A stretch of DNA of 64,000 bases, taken from the NCBI GenBank assembly GCA_018268675.1, contig JAFDWB010000005.1, positions 89,390-153,389 on the forward strand, given 5' to 3'. The translations under genes were made by a program, and so were the position numbers. The notes beneath the pieces are model-generated. The model was not told the origin of the DNA, did not search any database, and saw only the letters and a program-made list of their open reading frames with translations. Shown here one piece after another: positions 31,250-38,753 of the stretch. How positions within the stretch are numbered: position 1 is the first letter of the stretch; each line of letters opens with the position of its first letter. This stretch comes from Actinomycetota bacterium (GTDB taxonomy: Bacteria; Actinomycetota; Thermoleophilia; Solirubrobacterales; 70-9).

Positions 31250-31635
31250 GCCCGCTGGGCACGGCGATCCGGCGGTTGCTCGGTGGCACCGAAGTCGAGG
31301 GTTCCGCGGAGCGGGGAACCGCCGATGACGGCGCCGTGCAGGCGGTCTGGAACGGCGCCGTGCTGGCCGAGAGCGAGCACACCGTGGTGGTCGAGGGCAA
31401 CCACTACTTCCCGCCCGAGGACGTCGACTTCGACAACCTCGAACCGAGCGGGCGGCGGACGGTCTGCCCGTGGAAGGGCGTCGCGAGCTACCACGACGTC
31501 GTCGTCGATGGACACCGCAACCGCGCCGCCGCCTGGTACTACGCCGACCCGAGTCCAGCGGCGGCGGAGATCCGCGACCACGTCGCCTTCTGGCACGGAG
31601 TCGAGGTGAGGCGGGCGCCCGCAGAGGGCACCTGA
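31246..31635 (+). CDS. DUF427-domain protein with N-terminal extension
   Basis: 129 residues. After about 33 variable residues comes the DUF427 core: QAVWNGAVLAESEHTVVVEG, NHYFPPEDVDF, RTVCPWKGVASYHDVVVDG and IRDHVAFWHGVEV. It shares these motifs with the 24.5-kb protein. It is coupled to the disulfide oxidoreductase by an ATGA overlap. Both DUF427 copies lie in or beside the predicted regulon, suggesting a shared stress role of unknown nature. Confidence 0.85.
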   Translation: MSPLGTAIRRLLGGTEVEGSAERGTADDGAVQAVWNGAVLAESEHTVVVEGNHYFPPEDVDFDNLEPSGRRTVCPWKGVASYHDVVVDGHRNRAAAWYYADPSPAAAEIRDHVAFWHGVEVRRAPAEGT

Positions 31636-31795
31636 ATCGACAAGCCGTGGCCGGCGAGGCCTGGTAGCGGCTTGAAGCGGCTCACGCGAGTGCTCGCACT
31701 GGGGGTTGATCCCGGCCGAGGTATTACCCACCGCGGCCGACGTTGCCGAGCGATAGGCCGGCGACGGCCGCGACGAAGTTCCTCGCCGTCGGGGC

Positions 31796-32419
31796 CTATA
31801 GAGCCGAGGCCAGTGAGGGGGATTCCTCGACGACCTCGGTTAGTCGGACGAAGTAAGGAGGCGCCAGCTTCGCCCGCATCGCAACCCGATAACGCAGGTC
31901 CGACCGGGGTTGCCCCGTCAGCGCCTGCACCACCGCGGTCACCTGTGAGACGCCGAGCGGATTGCCGCTGAGGAGGTTCCGTAACGCGAGGAAGTCGAGC
32001 TCCGCGTCGGCGAGATCGATCGACAGCGGCTCCGATGAGGCGCAGACCAAGGCGTAGTGGGCCCGGGAGGGTCCACTAGGCGCCCCGCCACTGGTCACCC
32101 GTGCCGCAGGCGGCAGTTCGAACCGCCCACCGTCGAGACCGTGTCCAGCGCGCCAGGCGAATCGAGCGGCGGGAGCACGATCGACCGCGCGGGGCCGGCC
32201 CTTGATCGGACTGAACAGCACCTCCGGCCGGTCGCAGTGTTCGAGCAGCGCCACCAGCCCGGGCGCCACCGAGTTGCCGATGCCCCAGAAGAAGACGCCG
32301 TCGTTGTCCTGGCGTTCGCTCTCCTTCCGCTCGAGGATCTCCTCGATGGTCTCCCCGGCCTCGGTCCCGAACCGCGTCCAACAGAAGGCATCGGGGATCA
32401 CTTGCACGCGACTCGGCAC
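31796..32419 (-). CDS. unknown protein, paralogue of the 34.5-kb protein
   Basis: 207 residues. No family is recognised with confidence. The N-terminal third (ETIEEILERKESE followed by GVFFWGIGNS) matches the pattern of the 34.5-kb protein (ESLEEIIERKQAE followed by GFALWGYGGN), so both contain one conserved domain. The middle is His/Arg-rich and the C-terminal 60 residues look helical then strand-rich. It is divergent from an XRE regulator across 22 AT-rich bases. The setting suggests an accessory, possibly defence-related, role. Confidence 0.6.
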   Translation of the reverse strand: MPSRVQVIPDAFCWTRFGTEAGETIEEILERKESERQDNDGVFFWGIGNSVAPGLVALLEHCDRPEVLFSPIKGRPRAVDRAPAARFAWRAGHGLDGGRFELPPAARVTSGGAPSGPSRAHYALVCASSEPLSIDLADAELDFLALRNLLSGNPLGVSQVTAVVQALTGQPRSDLRYRVAMRAKLAPPYFVRLTEVVEESPSLASAL

Positions 32420-32441
32420 CTGATGAATACTAATGAATTAA

Positions 32442-32759
32442 ATGGACGTCTCGGTCGAACTCAAGGCGCTCCTAGATCGTGTCGGGATTAGCCAAGCTGA
32501 GCTGGCGCGTAGGGCCGGAGTAAGCCAACCAACCGTATCGAGAGCCATGAAGCGCGCGCCCGCACGGAAGAGTGATAGTTACGCCCGATTATGCAACTAC
32601 ATTCGACAAGAGTCGAACGAGATCCCCCTGCCCGGCCCGGCCTGTGACGCGCTCGCGGAAATCTGGGACGGTTCACCTACTCAGGCCGAGGCCCTGGCCG
32701 CACTGATCAGGGCCGCGGGGGATCTGAGCCGGGCCGGAGCGACCGAGGACAGCCCATGA
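32442..32759 (+). CDS. XRE-family helix-turn-helix regulator
   Basis: 105 residues. HTH: LKALLDRVGISQAELARRAGVSQPTVSRAMKRA (about residues 7-39), a clear Cro/CI-type domain; the rest is helical. The local base composition is less GC-rich than the surroundings (runs such as ATGAATACTAATGAATTAA before the start), consistent with transfer. It overlaps the ImmA/IrrE gene by four bases. It probably controls the module and its divergent neighbour. Confidence 0.85.
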   Translation: MDVSVELKALLDRVGISQAELARRAGVSQPTVSRAMKRAPARKSDSYARLCNYIRQESNEIPLPGPACDALAEIWDGSPTQAEALAALIRAAGDLSRAGATEDSP

Positions 32760-33778
32760 CCAGCCCGACGAGCAGAGAACTGAAAGATCGCCTCGGCGCA
32801 CTCGGGATGAGCGCCGACGTGGTCGACGCCGTCTGGCCGGCGTGGTGGAGCGATGAGGCCGAGGGATCACCCTCGGCGCGGACCGAGCTTCGTTTCGGAG
32901 TGTCGAGGCGGCTCGGGATCGACCCTCGCTCGCTCCTCGGTGCAGACGAGGAGCCTCGGTTCCTCTGGGGCGGCCACGAGGCGCGATTCAAGAACCTCTC
33001 CGACGCAAGCGAGGTGGAGCGCACCGGCCTCACCTCCTTCGGCCGAGCAGTCGCCTCAATCCTGCTGCAGGCCACTCCTCCGGCATCTCGGGGCATCGGC
33101 GGCACCGCCGCGCAGACGCTGAGGGACGCGATCCTCGCCGGCGGACGGCAGTTCGTCGACCTGCAGAGCCTTCTGACGGTGTGCTGGGGGGTCGGGATAC
33201 CCGTGATCTATCTACGCGTCTTCCCGTGGTCGGCGAAGAGGATGGCCGCCATGACCGTCAGGGTCGGCGAGCGCTCCGCGATCCTGCTCGGGCGCGATTC
33301 CGAATTCCCCGCCCCCGTTGCTTTTTATCTCGCTCACGAGATGGGTCACATCGGCCTGGACCATCTTTCGCCCGGTGAGGCGATCGTCAACTTCGATCCC
33401 TCCGAGCGGGCACTCGACCCCGCCGACGAGGAGGAGAGCAAAGCCGACCGTTTCGCCATCGAGCTCCTCACCGGACGACCGGATCTGGAGGTCACCGAAG
33501 CCGAGGACAGCGCCGCCGCGAGCCCCGGGGGGCTCGCCGACGTCGTGCGTCAGGAGGGGCCCGGTCTCCACATCGAGCCTGGGACCCTCGCCCTCTGCTT
33601 CGGTTACTCGACCCAGAATTGGGAGGCGGCGTTTGGTGCCCTCAAGGCGATCTATGCCTCACCGGCTCCCGCCTGGGCGGCCGTGAACGCGGTGGCGAGC
33701 TCCCAGCTGCAATTCGATTCCGTCCCCCACGATGCCTCACGCTTCCTGACGGCCGTCCTCGGCAGTCCGACCGAGTAG
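32756..33778 (+). CDS. ImmA/IrrE-family zinc metallopeptidase
   Basis: 340 residues. The zinc motif HEMGH is in PVAFYLAHEMGHIGLDHL (about residues 195-212), with the downstream acidic ligand region ADEEESKADRFAIELL, the ImmA/IrrE pattern. The N-terminal 180 residues contain a short helix-rich region but no clear HTH, since the HTH is in the separate upstream gene. Such peptidases cleave XRE repressors to induce mobile-element or toxin genes. Coupled to the XRE gene, it forms a repressor/antirepressor pair. Confidence 0.85.
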   Translation: MTSPTSRELKDRLGALGMSADVVDAVWPAWWSDEAEGSPSARTELRFGVSRRLGIDPRSLLGADEEPRFLWGGHEARFKNLSDASEVERTGLTSFGRAVASILLQATPPASRGIGGTAAQTLRDAILAGGRQFVDLQSLLTVCWGVGIPVIYLRVFPWSAKRMAAMTVRVGERSAILLGRDSEFPAPVAFYLAHEMGHIGLDHLSPGEAIVNFDPSERALDPADEEESKADRFAIELLTGRPDLEVTEAEDSAAASPGGLADVVRQEGPGLHIEPGTLALCFGYSTQNWEAAFGALKAIYASPAPAWAAVNAVASSQLQFDSVPHDASRFLTAVLGSPTE

Positions 33779-33794
33779 GCCCGCCGATCCGCTC

Positions 33795-34445
33795 ATGGAA
33801 ACCGTGGTCGACAACGACCTGATCCTCAAGTCGGTCTCCTACGGGTTGGCCGGTGCCTTCTGGCCTCACGGCGACCCTGAGTCGATCGGCATCCTCGGCG
33901 CGGCGAAGTACGTGGTCGGCCACGAGGTGGACCAGGCGCCCCTGAACCGTGGTGCCGACGCCGCCCGATCGGACCTGTCCGAGCTTCTCGCACGCTGCGA
34001 GGAGCTTGAGCCGACCGACGCGGAGATCGACCTGGCGGCGCAGATCGAGCTCTGCGGCCAGGAGCACGGCCTGGCGCTCGACAACGGAGAGAGCCAGCTC
34101 GCCGCGATCGTCGTGATCCGTAACCTTGCCGTCCTTGAGACCGGCGACAAGCGTGCGATCGAAGGCTTCGAGGAGGCCCGGTGCCACCTTTCCGCACTCG
34201 AGGCGCTCCGTGGGCGAGTCCGTTGTCTCGAACAGATAGCCAGACGGGCGATCGGGGTGGAGGAGGAGTTCGACGTATTTTTCGACCGCGTCTGTGCCGA
34301 GTCGGGGGTCGACAAGTCGCTCAGCGTCTGCCTCGGTTGTTTCGGCGACTCGCCGGCCGATCGGGCGACCGCGGTCGAAGCCCTCGACCAGTACATCCGC
34401 GAGGTCCGGCGATCCGCGCCGGAAATGCTGATCGAGGACGACTGA
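33795..34445 (+). CDS. PIN-like nuclease domain protein (putative)
   Basis: 216 residues. The layout fits a PIN-like fold: VVDNDLILKSVSYGL at the N terminus (first acidic site), an acidic mid-region, LALDNGESQLAAIVVIRN (second site) and VLETGDKRAIEGFEEA (third site). The C-terminal 80 residues are helical with a CLGCFGD cysteine pair. It follows the ImmA/IrrE gene by 16 bases. If correct, it would be the effector nuclease of the three-gene module; no experimental homologue is recalled. Confidence 0.6.
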   Translation: METVVDNDLILKSVSYGLAGAFWPHGDPESIGILGAAKYVVGHEVDQAPLNRGADAARSDLSELLARCEELEPTDAEIDLAAQIELCGQEHGLALDNGESQLAAIVVIRNLAVLETGDKRAIEGFEEARCHLSALEALRGRVRCLEQIARRAIGVEEEFDVFFDRVCAESGVDKSLSVCLGCFGDSPADRATAVEALDQYIREVRRSAPEMLIEDD

Positions 34446-34454
34446 AGGCGACCG

Positions 34455-35030
34455 CTAATCGCGGACGATGACCGCGTAGGGATCGACGACCTCGGCCACC
34501 AGACCGATCGGCACGATCTTCCCCTCGGGGTCCTCGGGCCCGTCCGGCGGGCCGACCACCTCCAGGCACGCCTTGTCGACGCGACCCTGGATGTAGCGAT
34601 CGCCCCGCCTGCCCTTGCTGTTTCCGACCGCAACCTGGGTCTGCGCCAGCGGGAGCTCGAACTGCTCCTGCTTGAGGTCTTTGATCGCGAGCGCGTAGCG
34701 CGAGCCGATCACGTTGATCGCCGGGTCGATCTTCTCCCAGTTGACCCCGTCGACCGAAAATTCGGTCGCCCGCTCGGTGACCGCGAAGTGGTTCGACTCC
34801 ATCGGTTCCATGAAGAGGTGGATCTGATTGCCTTGCTCGACGGCCCCGCGGGCGAACGGCTGGACCATCGTCAGCGGATGGCAGGTGTTCCCTCCGTATC
34901 CCCAGAGCGCGAAACCGGCCGCGTCGATCTCGGCCTGCTTACGCTCGATGATCTCCTCCAGGGACTCGTTGGCGTGGGTCCCCACCTTCATGAAGAGGAT
35001 GTCTTCGCCGGGTTTGATGATCTCGCTCAC
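34455..35030 (-). CDS. unknown protein, paralogue of the 31.8-kb protein
   Basis: 191 residues. It shares the ESLEEIIERK...WGYGG segment with the 31.8-kb protein. C-terminal to this are strand-rich segments (YALAIKDLKQEQFELPL, GRRGDRYIQGRVDKACLEVVGPP). No catalytic motif is recognised. Its ATG overlaps the stop of the BpsA-like gene by four bases, so the two are one operon. A role as partner or product-binding protein of that enzyme is inferred. Confidence 0.6.
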   Translation of the reverse strand: MSEIIKPGEDILFMKVGTHANESLEEIIERKQAEIDAAGFALWGYGGNTCHPLTMVQPFARGAVEQGNQIHLFMEPMESNHFAVTERATEFSVDGVNWEKIDPAINVIGSRYALAIKDLKQEQFELPLAQTQVAVGNSKGRRGDRYIQGRVDKACLEVVGPPDGPEDPEGKIVPIGLVAEVVDPYAVIVRD

Positions 35031-35863
35031 TCCGGGGTCTCCAGCAGCTCGAGTAGGTACTCGGATTCGTGGGCCTTGCCGTAGTCGAGCCTACTGCGCT
35101 CCCGGACGTATCTGACCCGGGGGGTCTTGTCGCGGCCGTAGAAGTTCCCGAGCCGGACGGGATCGTCGATCCGGAGGCTCTCGGTGGGACGCCTCCCCGC
35201 CGAGACAGGCGCCAGGAAGACGTTGCAGGACTGGAGGTCGGGCGCGTCGTCGAGGTGGTAGGAATGGAGCCGAGGCAGCATCCGCTGGACGAAGAATCCC
35301 TTGTCGACGGCGAAGGACTGAAGGCTCGCGAGAACTTCCTTCGGCCAGGTCAGTTCGGGATCGTCGGCGATCACCACGACCCCCTCGCCCGCGAACTCGG
35401 TGGCCTCCATCCCCCGCTCGACGAAGACCTTGACGCTCTCGCCCTGGTTGCTCGCCCCCCACGGCGGATTGGTGTAGAAGAAGTCGAAGTCGGTGGGCCC
35501 CGGGAACGGGTCGAGGCAGTTGTAGAGGACCGAAGAAAGGCCGACGATGCGCTCAGCGTCGGCGAACCGCTCGACCGAGTTGCACATCCTCTCGTCGAAG
35601 TCGAAGACCGTCACCTTCTCCGGTCCATAAGGAAGGATGTCCCGTTTTTTCAGGTAGGCGACGCAGATCGAGATTGCATCTCCGTCGCCGATGAAGGCGA
35701 GATGTTTGCCGTCGGTCCACCGCGCGATCTGCTCCGCCTGCATCACCATATCGCCGGCCTTCATGTAGATCTGATCGAACTCCCGTAGCGGGGCAGGCCG
35801 GTTCTGGATCACGTCGGAGATCGCGTTCACGGCGGCACGAAGGTCGATCGCGGTCCCAGGCAC
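35027..35863 (-). CDS. BpsA-like (DUF43) aminopropyltransferase/methyltransferase-fold protein
   Basis: 278 residues. Rossmann motifs of the bis-aminopropyl-spermidine-synthase family: HLAFIGDGDAISI, VTVFDFDERMCNSVERFA, and the catalytic-like DFFYTNPPWGASNQGESVKVF (NPPWG), also typical of N-methyltransferases. Archaeal BpsA makes branched polyamines; in bacteria such genes sit in accessory regions with unknown substrates. There is no N-terminal winged-helix domain as in the longer archaeal enzyme. It forms an operon with the unknown 34.5-kb protein. Confidence 0.7.
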   Translation of the reverse strand: MPGTAIDLRAAVNAISDVIQNRPAPLREFDQIYMKAGDMVMQAEQIARWTDGKHLAFIGDGDAISICVAYLKKRDILPYGPEKVTVFDFDERMCNSVERFADAERIVGLSSVLYNCLDPFPGPTDFDFFYTNPPWGASNQGESVKVFVERGMEATEFAGEGVVVIADDPELTWPKEVLASLQSFAVDKGFFVQRMLPRLHSYHLDDAPDLQSCNVFLAPVSAGRRPTESLRIDDPVRLGNFYGRDKTPRVRYVRERSRLDYGKAHESEYLLELLETPE

Positions 35864-36014
35864 GAGCCGAGTTGTATATGGGTATGGCCGTACTTCAGGT
35901 AGCGCTCGAGTGCATTTCTTCTAATTTGCGGCGAGCTCCCGCAGCGGAAGACCCCGGAGCGCGGGAAGCTGCCCTTGTTTCATGCCGACAGACGCAACGA
36001 ACGGGGGGAACACG

Positions 36015-36203
36015 ATGACCGAGGCTCAAGAGGAATTCGTAAAGCGACTCACCGCTTGTCGCGACGAGATCGTTGACGCAAGCGGCGAACTCGACGCGAT
36101 GGAGGGCCACGGGCCTGGGGGCGAACATGCAATCGGGGCGGCGCTATCGGCCATCGACGCGGCTATTCAGATCGAGAAGGAATTCACCCCCCGTCCGGCG
36201 TGA
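36015..36203 (+). CDS. small acidic helical protein, unknown
   Basis: 62 residues from ATG 36015 (GGGGGGAA upstream), starting MTEAQEEFVKRLTACRDEIV and predicted to be two amphipathic helices. An in-frame ATG 11 codons earlier is possible. No family is recognised. It closes the accessory block before the tRNA-Ala remnant. Confidence 0.5.
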   Translation: MTEAQEEFVKRLTACRDEIVDASGELDAMEGHGPGGEHAIGAALSAIDAAIQIEKEFTPRPA

Positions 36204-36690
36204 GTCATCCGGCCGAACCTCGCGCACCACCTGGGGCCCGAATAGGGACTTCTCGTCTGGTGGGGCGGACCGCCACTCCGGTTACATCGATCTCGACCTC
36301 CTCGGTATCCGGGATGTAGGTCCGATCCGGAACGTCGGCGCCGGCGTCGGCGTCGGGGATCGTCCTCCCACTACGTCGGTCGCGCGGATCTGGGAGGGAG
36401 ACCGGCCTGGATCGGCGACGGATCGCTCCTATGCGTGTTCACCGCCCTTGTCGGCAGGGGTTCGAAATCGAGCGGCGGAGCGAATAGCCACTCGCGCGCC
36501 GAGTGCCGTTTTGCGCATCGGATATACCCCGATTGCTACGGATGCGCGGGGATCTTCGTTTTCGTTCGAACCATCTCCCCCCGTCAATGGGCACTCGCGC
36601 CTTTGAGTGCCTTTATCCGCGATGATCCGCATTAATCTACGGCTATCCGCGGCCCCCCATTCTCTCTTGAGAGGGGCCCGCAATTCGGCG
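36204..36690. other. intergenic stretch with no convincing gene
   Basis: No open frame here has coding character. Towards its right end, short ATCCGC repeats occur at about 36617-36656 (TTATCCGCG, GATCCGCA, CTATCCGCG), followed by a GC-rich near-palindrome. Repeats like these beside a tRNA fragment could be arm-type integrase sites, but this is speculative. Confidence 0.4.
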
Positions 36691-36731
36691 CTACCATGCC
36701 AAAAGGTCAGGGTTCCGGTGCGGACCGAACC

Positions 36732-36778
36732 CCTGGATCGCACCCAGGAGGTCGGCGGTTCGAATCCGCCTAGCTCCA
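36732..36778 (+). repeat. tRNA-Ala(CGC) 3' half, probable attachment-site remnant
   Basis: Anticodon stem-loop CCTGG-ATCGCAC-CCAGG, variable AGGTC, T-arm GGCGG-TTCGAAT-CCGCC and acceptor strand TAGCTCC-A are present and typical of tRNA-Ala. The 5' acceptor strand and D-arm are missing, since no GGAGCTA lies upstream. A bare tRNA 3' half next to transposase remnants is what site-specific integration leaves as attL/attR. Confidence 0.7.
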
Positions 36779-36787
36779 TCGAGTCGA

Positions 36788-37141
36788 ATGCCCTGCAAAC
36801 GCACGGGTTGGCGGCTGGAACGCCTGCTCTCCGACAACGGCAACGAGTTCAAGGGCGACTTCTCAAAGACGATCGCCCGCACGAAGGTCAAGCACACCCG
36901 CATCCGCGCCGGTCGCCCGCAGACCAACGGCAACGTCGAGGCCCTGCACAAGACGATCCTCGAGGAGTGCTGGCGCCCGGCCTTCGCCCGCTACATGCAC
37001 CCGCGCCTCACCAGCTTGCGGCGCGAGCTCGACACCTATCTGCGCTTCTACAACTTCGACCGGGTCCACCACGGCCGCCTCACCGGCGGCCAGATCCCGG
37101 CGGACATCGTCTACGGTGCCCGCAAGATGGAGGTCAGATGA
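36788..37141 (+). pseudogene. IS481-family transposase, C-terminal fragment
   Basis: About 117 codons of an rve integrase core: RLLSDNGNEFKGDF (second catalytic Asp), HTRIRAGRPQTNGNVEALHK (catalytic Glu), LRRELDTYLRFYNFDRVHHG and a GGQIPADIVYG end, all IS481 hallmarks. The N-terminal HTH and first catalytic Asp are gone, so it is a remnant. The upstream ATG is accidental. It begins ten bases after the tRNA-Ala fragment. Confidence 0.8.
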
Positions 37142-37185
37142 GCCTGAGGTGTCGGCACATCTTGGAGTCTGTCCAAGCTAGTGCC

Positions 37186-37216
37186 TTCTGCCACCCGGAC
37201 CAACCGAGTGGCAGAA
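37186..37216. repeat. inverted repeat TTCTGCCAC / GTGGCAGAA
   Basis: Nine-base perfect arms (37186-37194 and 37208-37216) with a 13-base loop. The same hairpin core recurs at 39572-39609, and each copy precedes a tRNA-Thr remnant by about 130-170 bases. Confidence 0.6.
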
Positions 37217-37346
37217 CAGGCTGGCAATCGCCGCGTATTACGGGCAATCGAAGGCTTCTAACGCGGGCCGGCCTGACTGCATCTGCCTTGATAAATCCCT
37301 GCAAACAACATCTTTTCAAGCCCTTCTTCGTCGACGAGCGACGGTG

Positions 37347-37424
37347 CATGGTAAGGAAGGGGTCACGAGTTCGAGTCTCGTTCCGGGCTTGGGAAGTACC
37401 TGCAAGTCGCGCTTTTTGGGCCGA
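37347..37424 (+). repeat. 78-bp direct repeat copy 1, containing a tRNA-Thr(GGT) 3' half
   Basis: CATGGTAAGGAAGGGGTCAC opens the repeat: anticodon loop ATGGTAA (GGT, Thr), variable region, T-arm ACGAG-TTCGAGT-CTCGT and acceptor strand TCCGGGC. Then comes a shared flank AAGTACCTGC. It matches 39746-39823 over the same length with a few changes. The 5' half of the tRNA is missing here. Confidence 0.75.
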
Positions 37425-37830
37425 ACGCCTGGAGGACAGTCAGGAGACGATCACGGTCGCCGTCGGGCAGGTCGGCCAGATGCTCCCTGACAAGACGCTT
37501 GATGATCTCCCCACCCTCTCGGACGGTCGCCCTTCCCTGCCTGGTCGTGTGATACCCGACCTCGAGCTCGGGGCCGCGCCTCGAGACGATCAGTCCTCGC
37601 AGAAGAAGCTGATCGAGGAGACCATGTAGCTGGGCCTCGCTCTGGCGCGTGGCAACCGCCAGAGCGGCGAGCGACGATCCGGGCCGGCGGTCGACCGCCC
37701 AAAGCGCATCCCAGAGGGGCAGGTCGATACCGATTCGCCGCAGTCGGGAGTCGGCGAGGCCGTGCTCACGAGCTTCGAGCTCTTCTATCAAGCTGGTTAA
37801 CTCTGCCAGGCTCGCGGCGAGGTCCGACAT
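37363..37830 (-). CDS. MarR-like winged-helix regulator with repeat-derived C terminus
   Basis: 155 residues. The middle reads as a MarR-type winged helix: LPLWDALWAVDRRPGSSLAALAVATRQSEAQLHGLLDQLLLRGLIVSRR, flanked by helices. The last about 19 residues (FGPKSATCRYFPSPERDSNS) are read antisense through the tRNA-Thr repeat, and nearly the same tail appears in the second copy at 39.8 kb, so the native C terminus has been replaced or the gene ends by chance inside the repeat. Its ligand is unknown. Confidence 0.65.
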   Translation of the reverse strand: MSDLAASLAELTSLIEELEAREHGLADSRLRRIGIDLPLWDALWAVDRRPGSSLAALAVATRQSEAQLHGLLDQLLLRGLIVSRRGPELEVGYHTTRQGRATVREGGEIIKRLVREHLADLPDGDRDRLLTVLQAFGPKSATCRYFPSPERDSNS

Positions 37831-37906
37831 CGCAGATGCCTATCCGCTCGGGATCACTACATGGCCATGACAGCAGATCAGACCCAGAAACTGGAGCGCG
37901 ATCATC

Positions 37907-38725
37907 TTGGATAGAGAGTCGCCAGACCTTTCCCCACTCCTGATCGTCGGAGGAGGACGCATCGGCGAGGCTCTCCTTGGAGGCCTGCTCGGGGCGGGCG
38001 TGCCGGCGGCCAGTCTGACGGTCGCCGAGAAGTCGCCGAAACGACGCGACGAGCTCCGGGCTCGGTATCCCGGAATCGAGATACAGGAGGTGCCGAAGCC
38101 GAGCGCCTCTGTGGTGCTCGCGGTGAAGCCCACGGATGCGAGGGCGGCCACCGAGGCCCTCGACGCCGGCGCCGAACGCATGCTGTCGATGATGGCGGGT
38201 GTGACCACCCGATCGCTCGAAGCCGCAACCCGGCGGCGTCCCCGGATCGTCCGGGCGATGCCCAATATGCCGGCGCTCATCGGCACCGGGGCGGCCGCGA
38301 TAAGCCCCGGCGAGAACGCGGAGGAGGAGGACCTGCTGTGGGCGGAAGACATCCTGCGGGCCATCGGGATCGTCGTCCGGGTGCCGGAGGAGTCCATGGA
38401 CGCTGTCACCGGCCTTTCAGGGTCGGGTCCGGCTTTCGTCTTCCTGGTCGCGGAGGCGATGGTCGACGCCGGAGTCCTCCTCGGCCTCCCGCGTGATACC
38501 GCCGTCGCCCTCGTCTCACAGACCCTCCTCGGATCCGCACTGCTGCTCGTGGAGGGAGACCAGACCGCGGCCGAGTTACGAGGGGCGGTCACCTCCCCCG
38601 GTGGCACGACGGCGGCCGGGCTCTTGGAGCTTGAGCGGCGAGGCGTTCGCGCCGCGATCTCGGAGGCCATCGCAGCCGCAGCCGAGCGCTCGCGACAGCT
38701 AGGACTCGACGACTCAGAAGATTAG
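37907..38725 (+). CDS. proC: pyrroline-5-carboxylate reductase
   Basis: 272 residues from a TTG start. LLIVGGGRIGEALLGGLLGAG (Rossmann), VVLAVKPTD, RIVRAMPNMPALIGTGAAAI and the family signature region VTGLSGSGPAFVFLVAEAM ... LLVEGDQTAAELRGAVTSPGGTTAAGLLELERRGVR are all present. It catalyses the last step of proline synthesis with NAD(P)H. It is oddly placed in a small island bounded by tRNA-Thr repeats together with a marR and a crotonase gene. Confidence 0.93.
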   Translation: MDRESPDLSPLLIVGGGRIGEALLGGLLGAGVPAASLTVAEKSPKRRDELRARYPGIEIQEVPKPSASVVLAVKPTDARAATEALDAGAERMLSMMAGVTTRSLEAATRRRPRIVRAMPNMPALIGTGAAAISPGENAEEEDLLWAEDILRAIGIVVRVPEESMDAVTGLSGSGPAFVFLVAEAMVDAGVLLGLPRDTAVALVSQTLLGSALLLVEGDQTAAELRGAVTSPGGTTAAGLLELERRGVRAAISEAIAAAAERSRQLGLDDSED

Positions 38726-38753
38726 GCCTCGAGGGCCCGCCAGGCGGCCTCGC

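Noticed and set aside
36429..36779. 116-codon minus-strand ORF starting with a GGFEPPTS-like sequence
   Set aside because: This N terminus is the usual antisense translation of a tRNA T-arm; it is a by-product of the tRNA-Ala fragment and has no other coding support.
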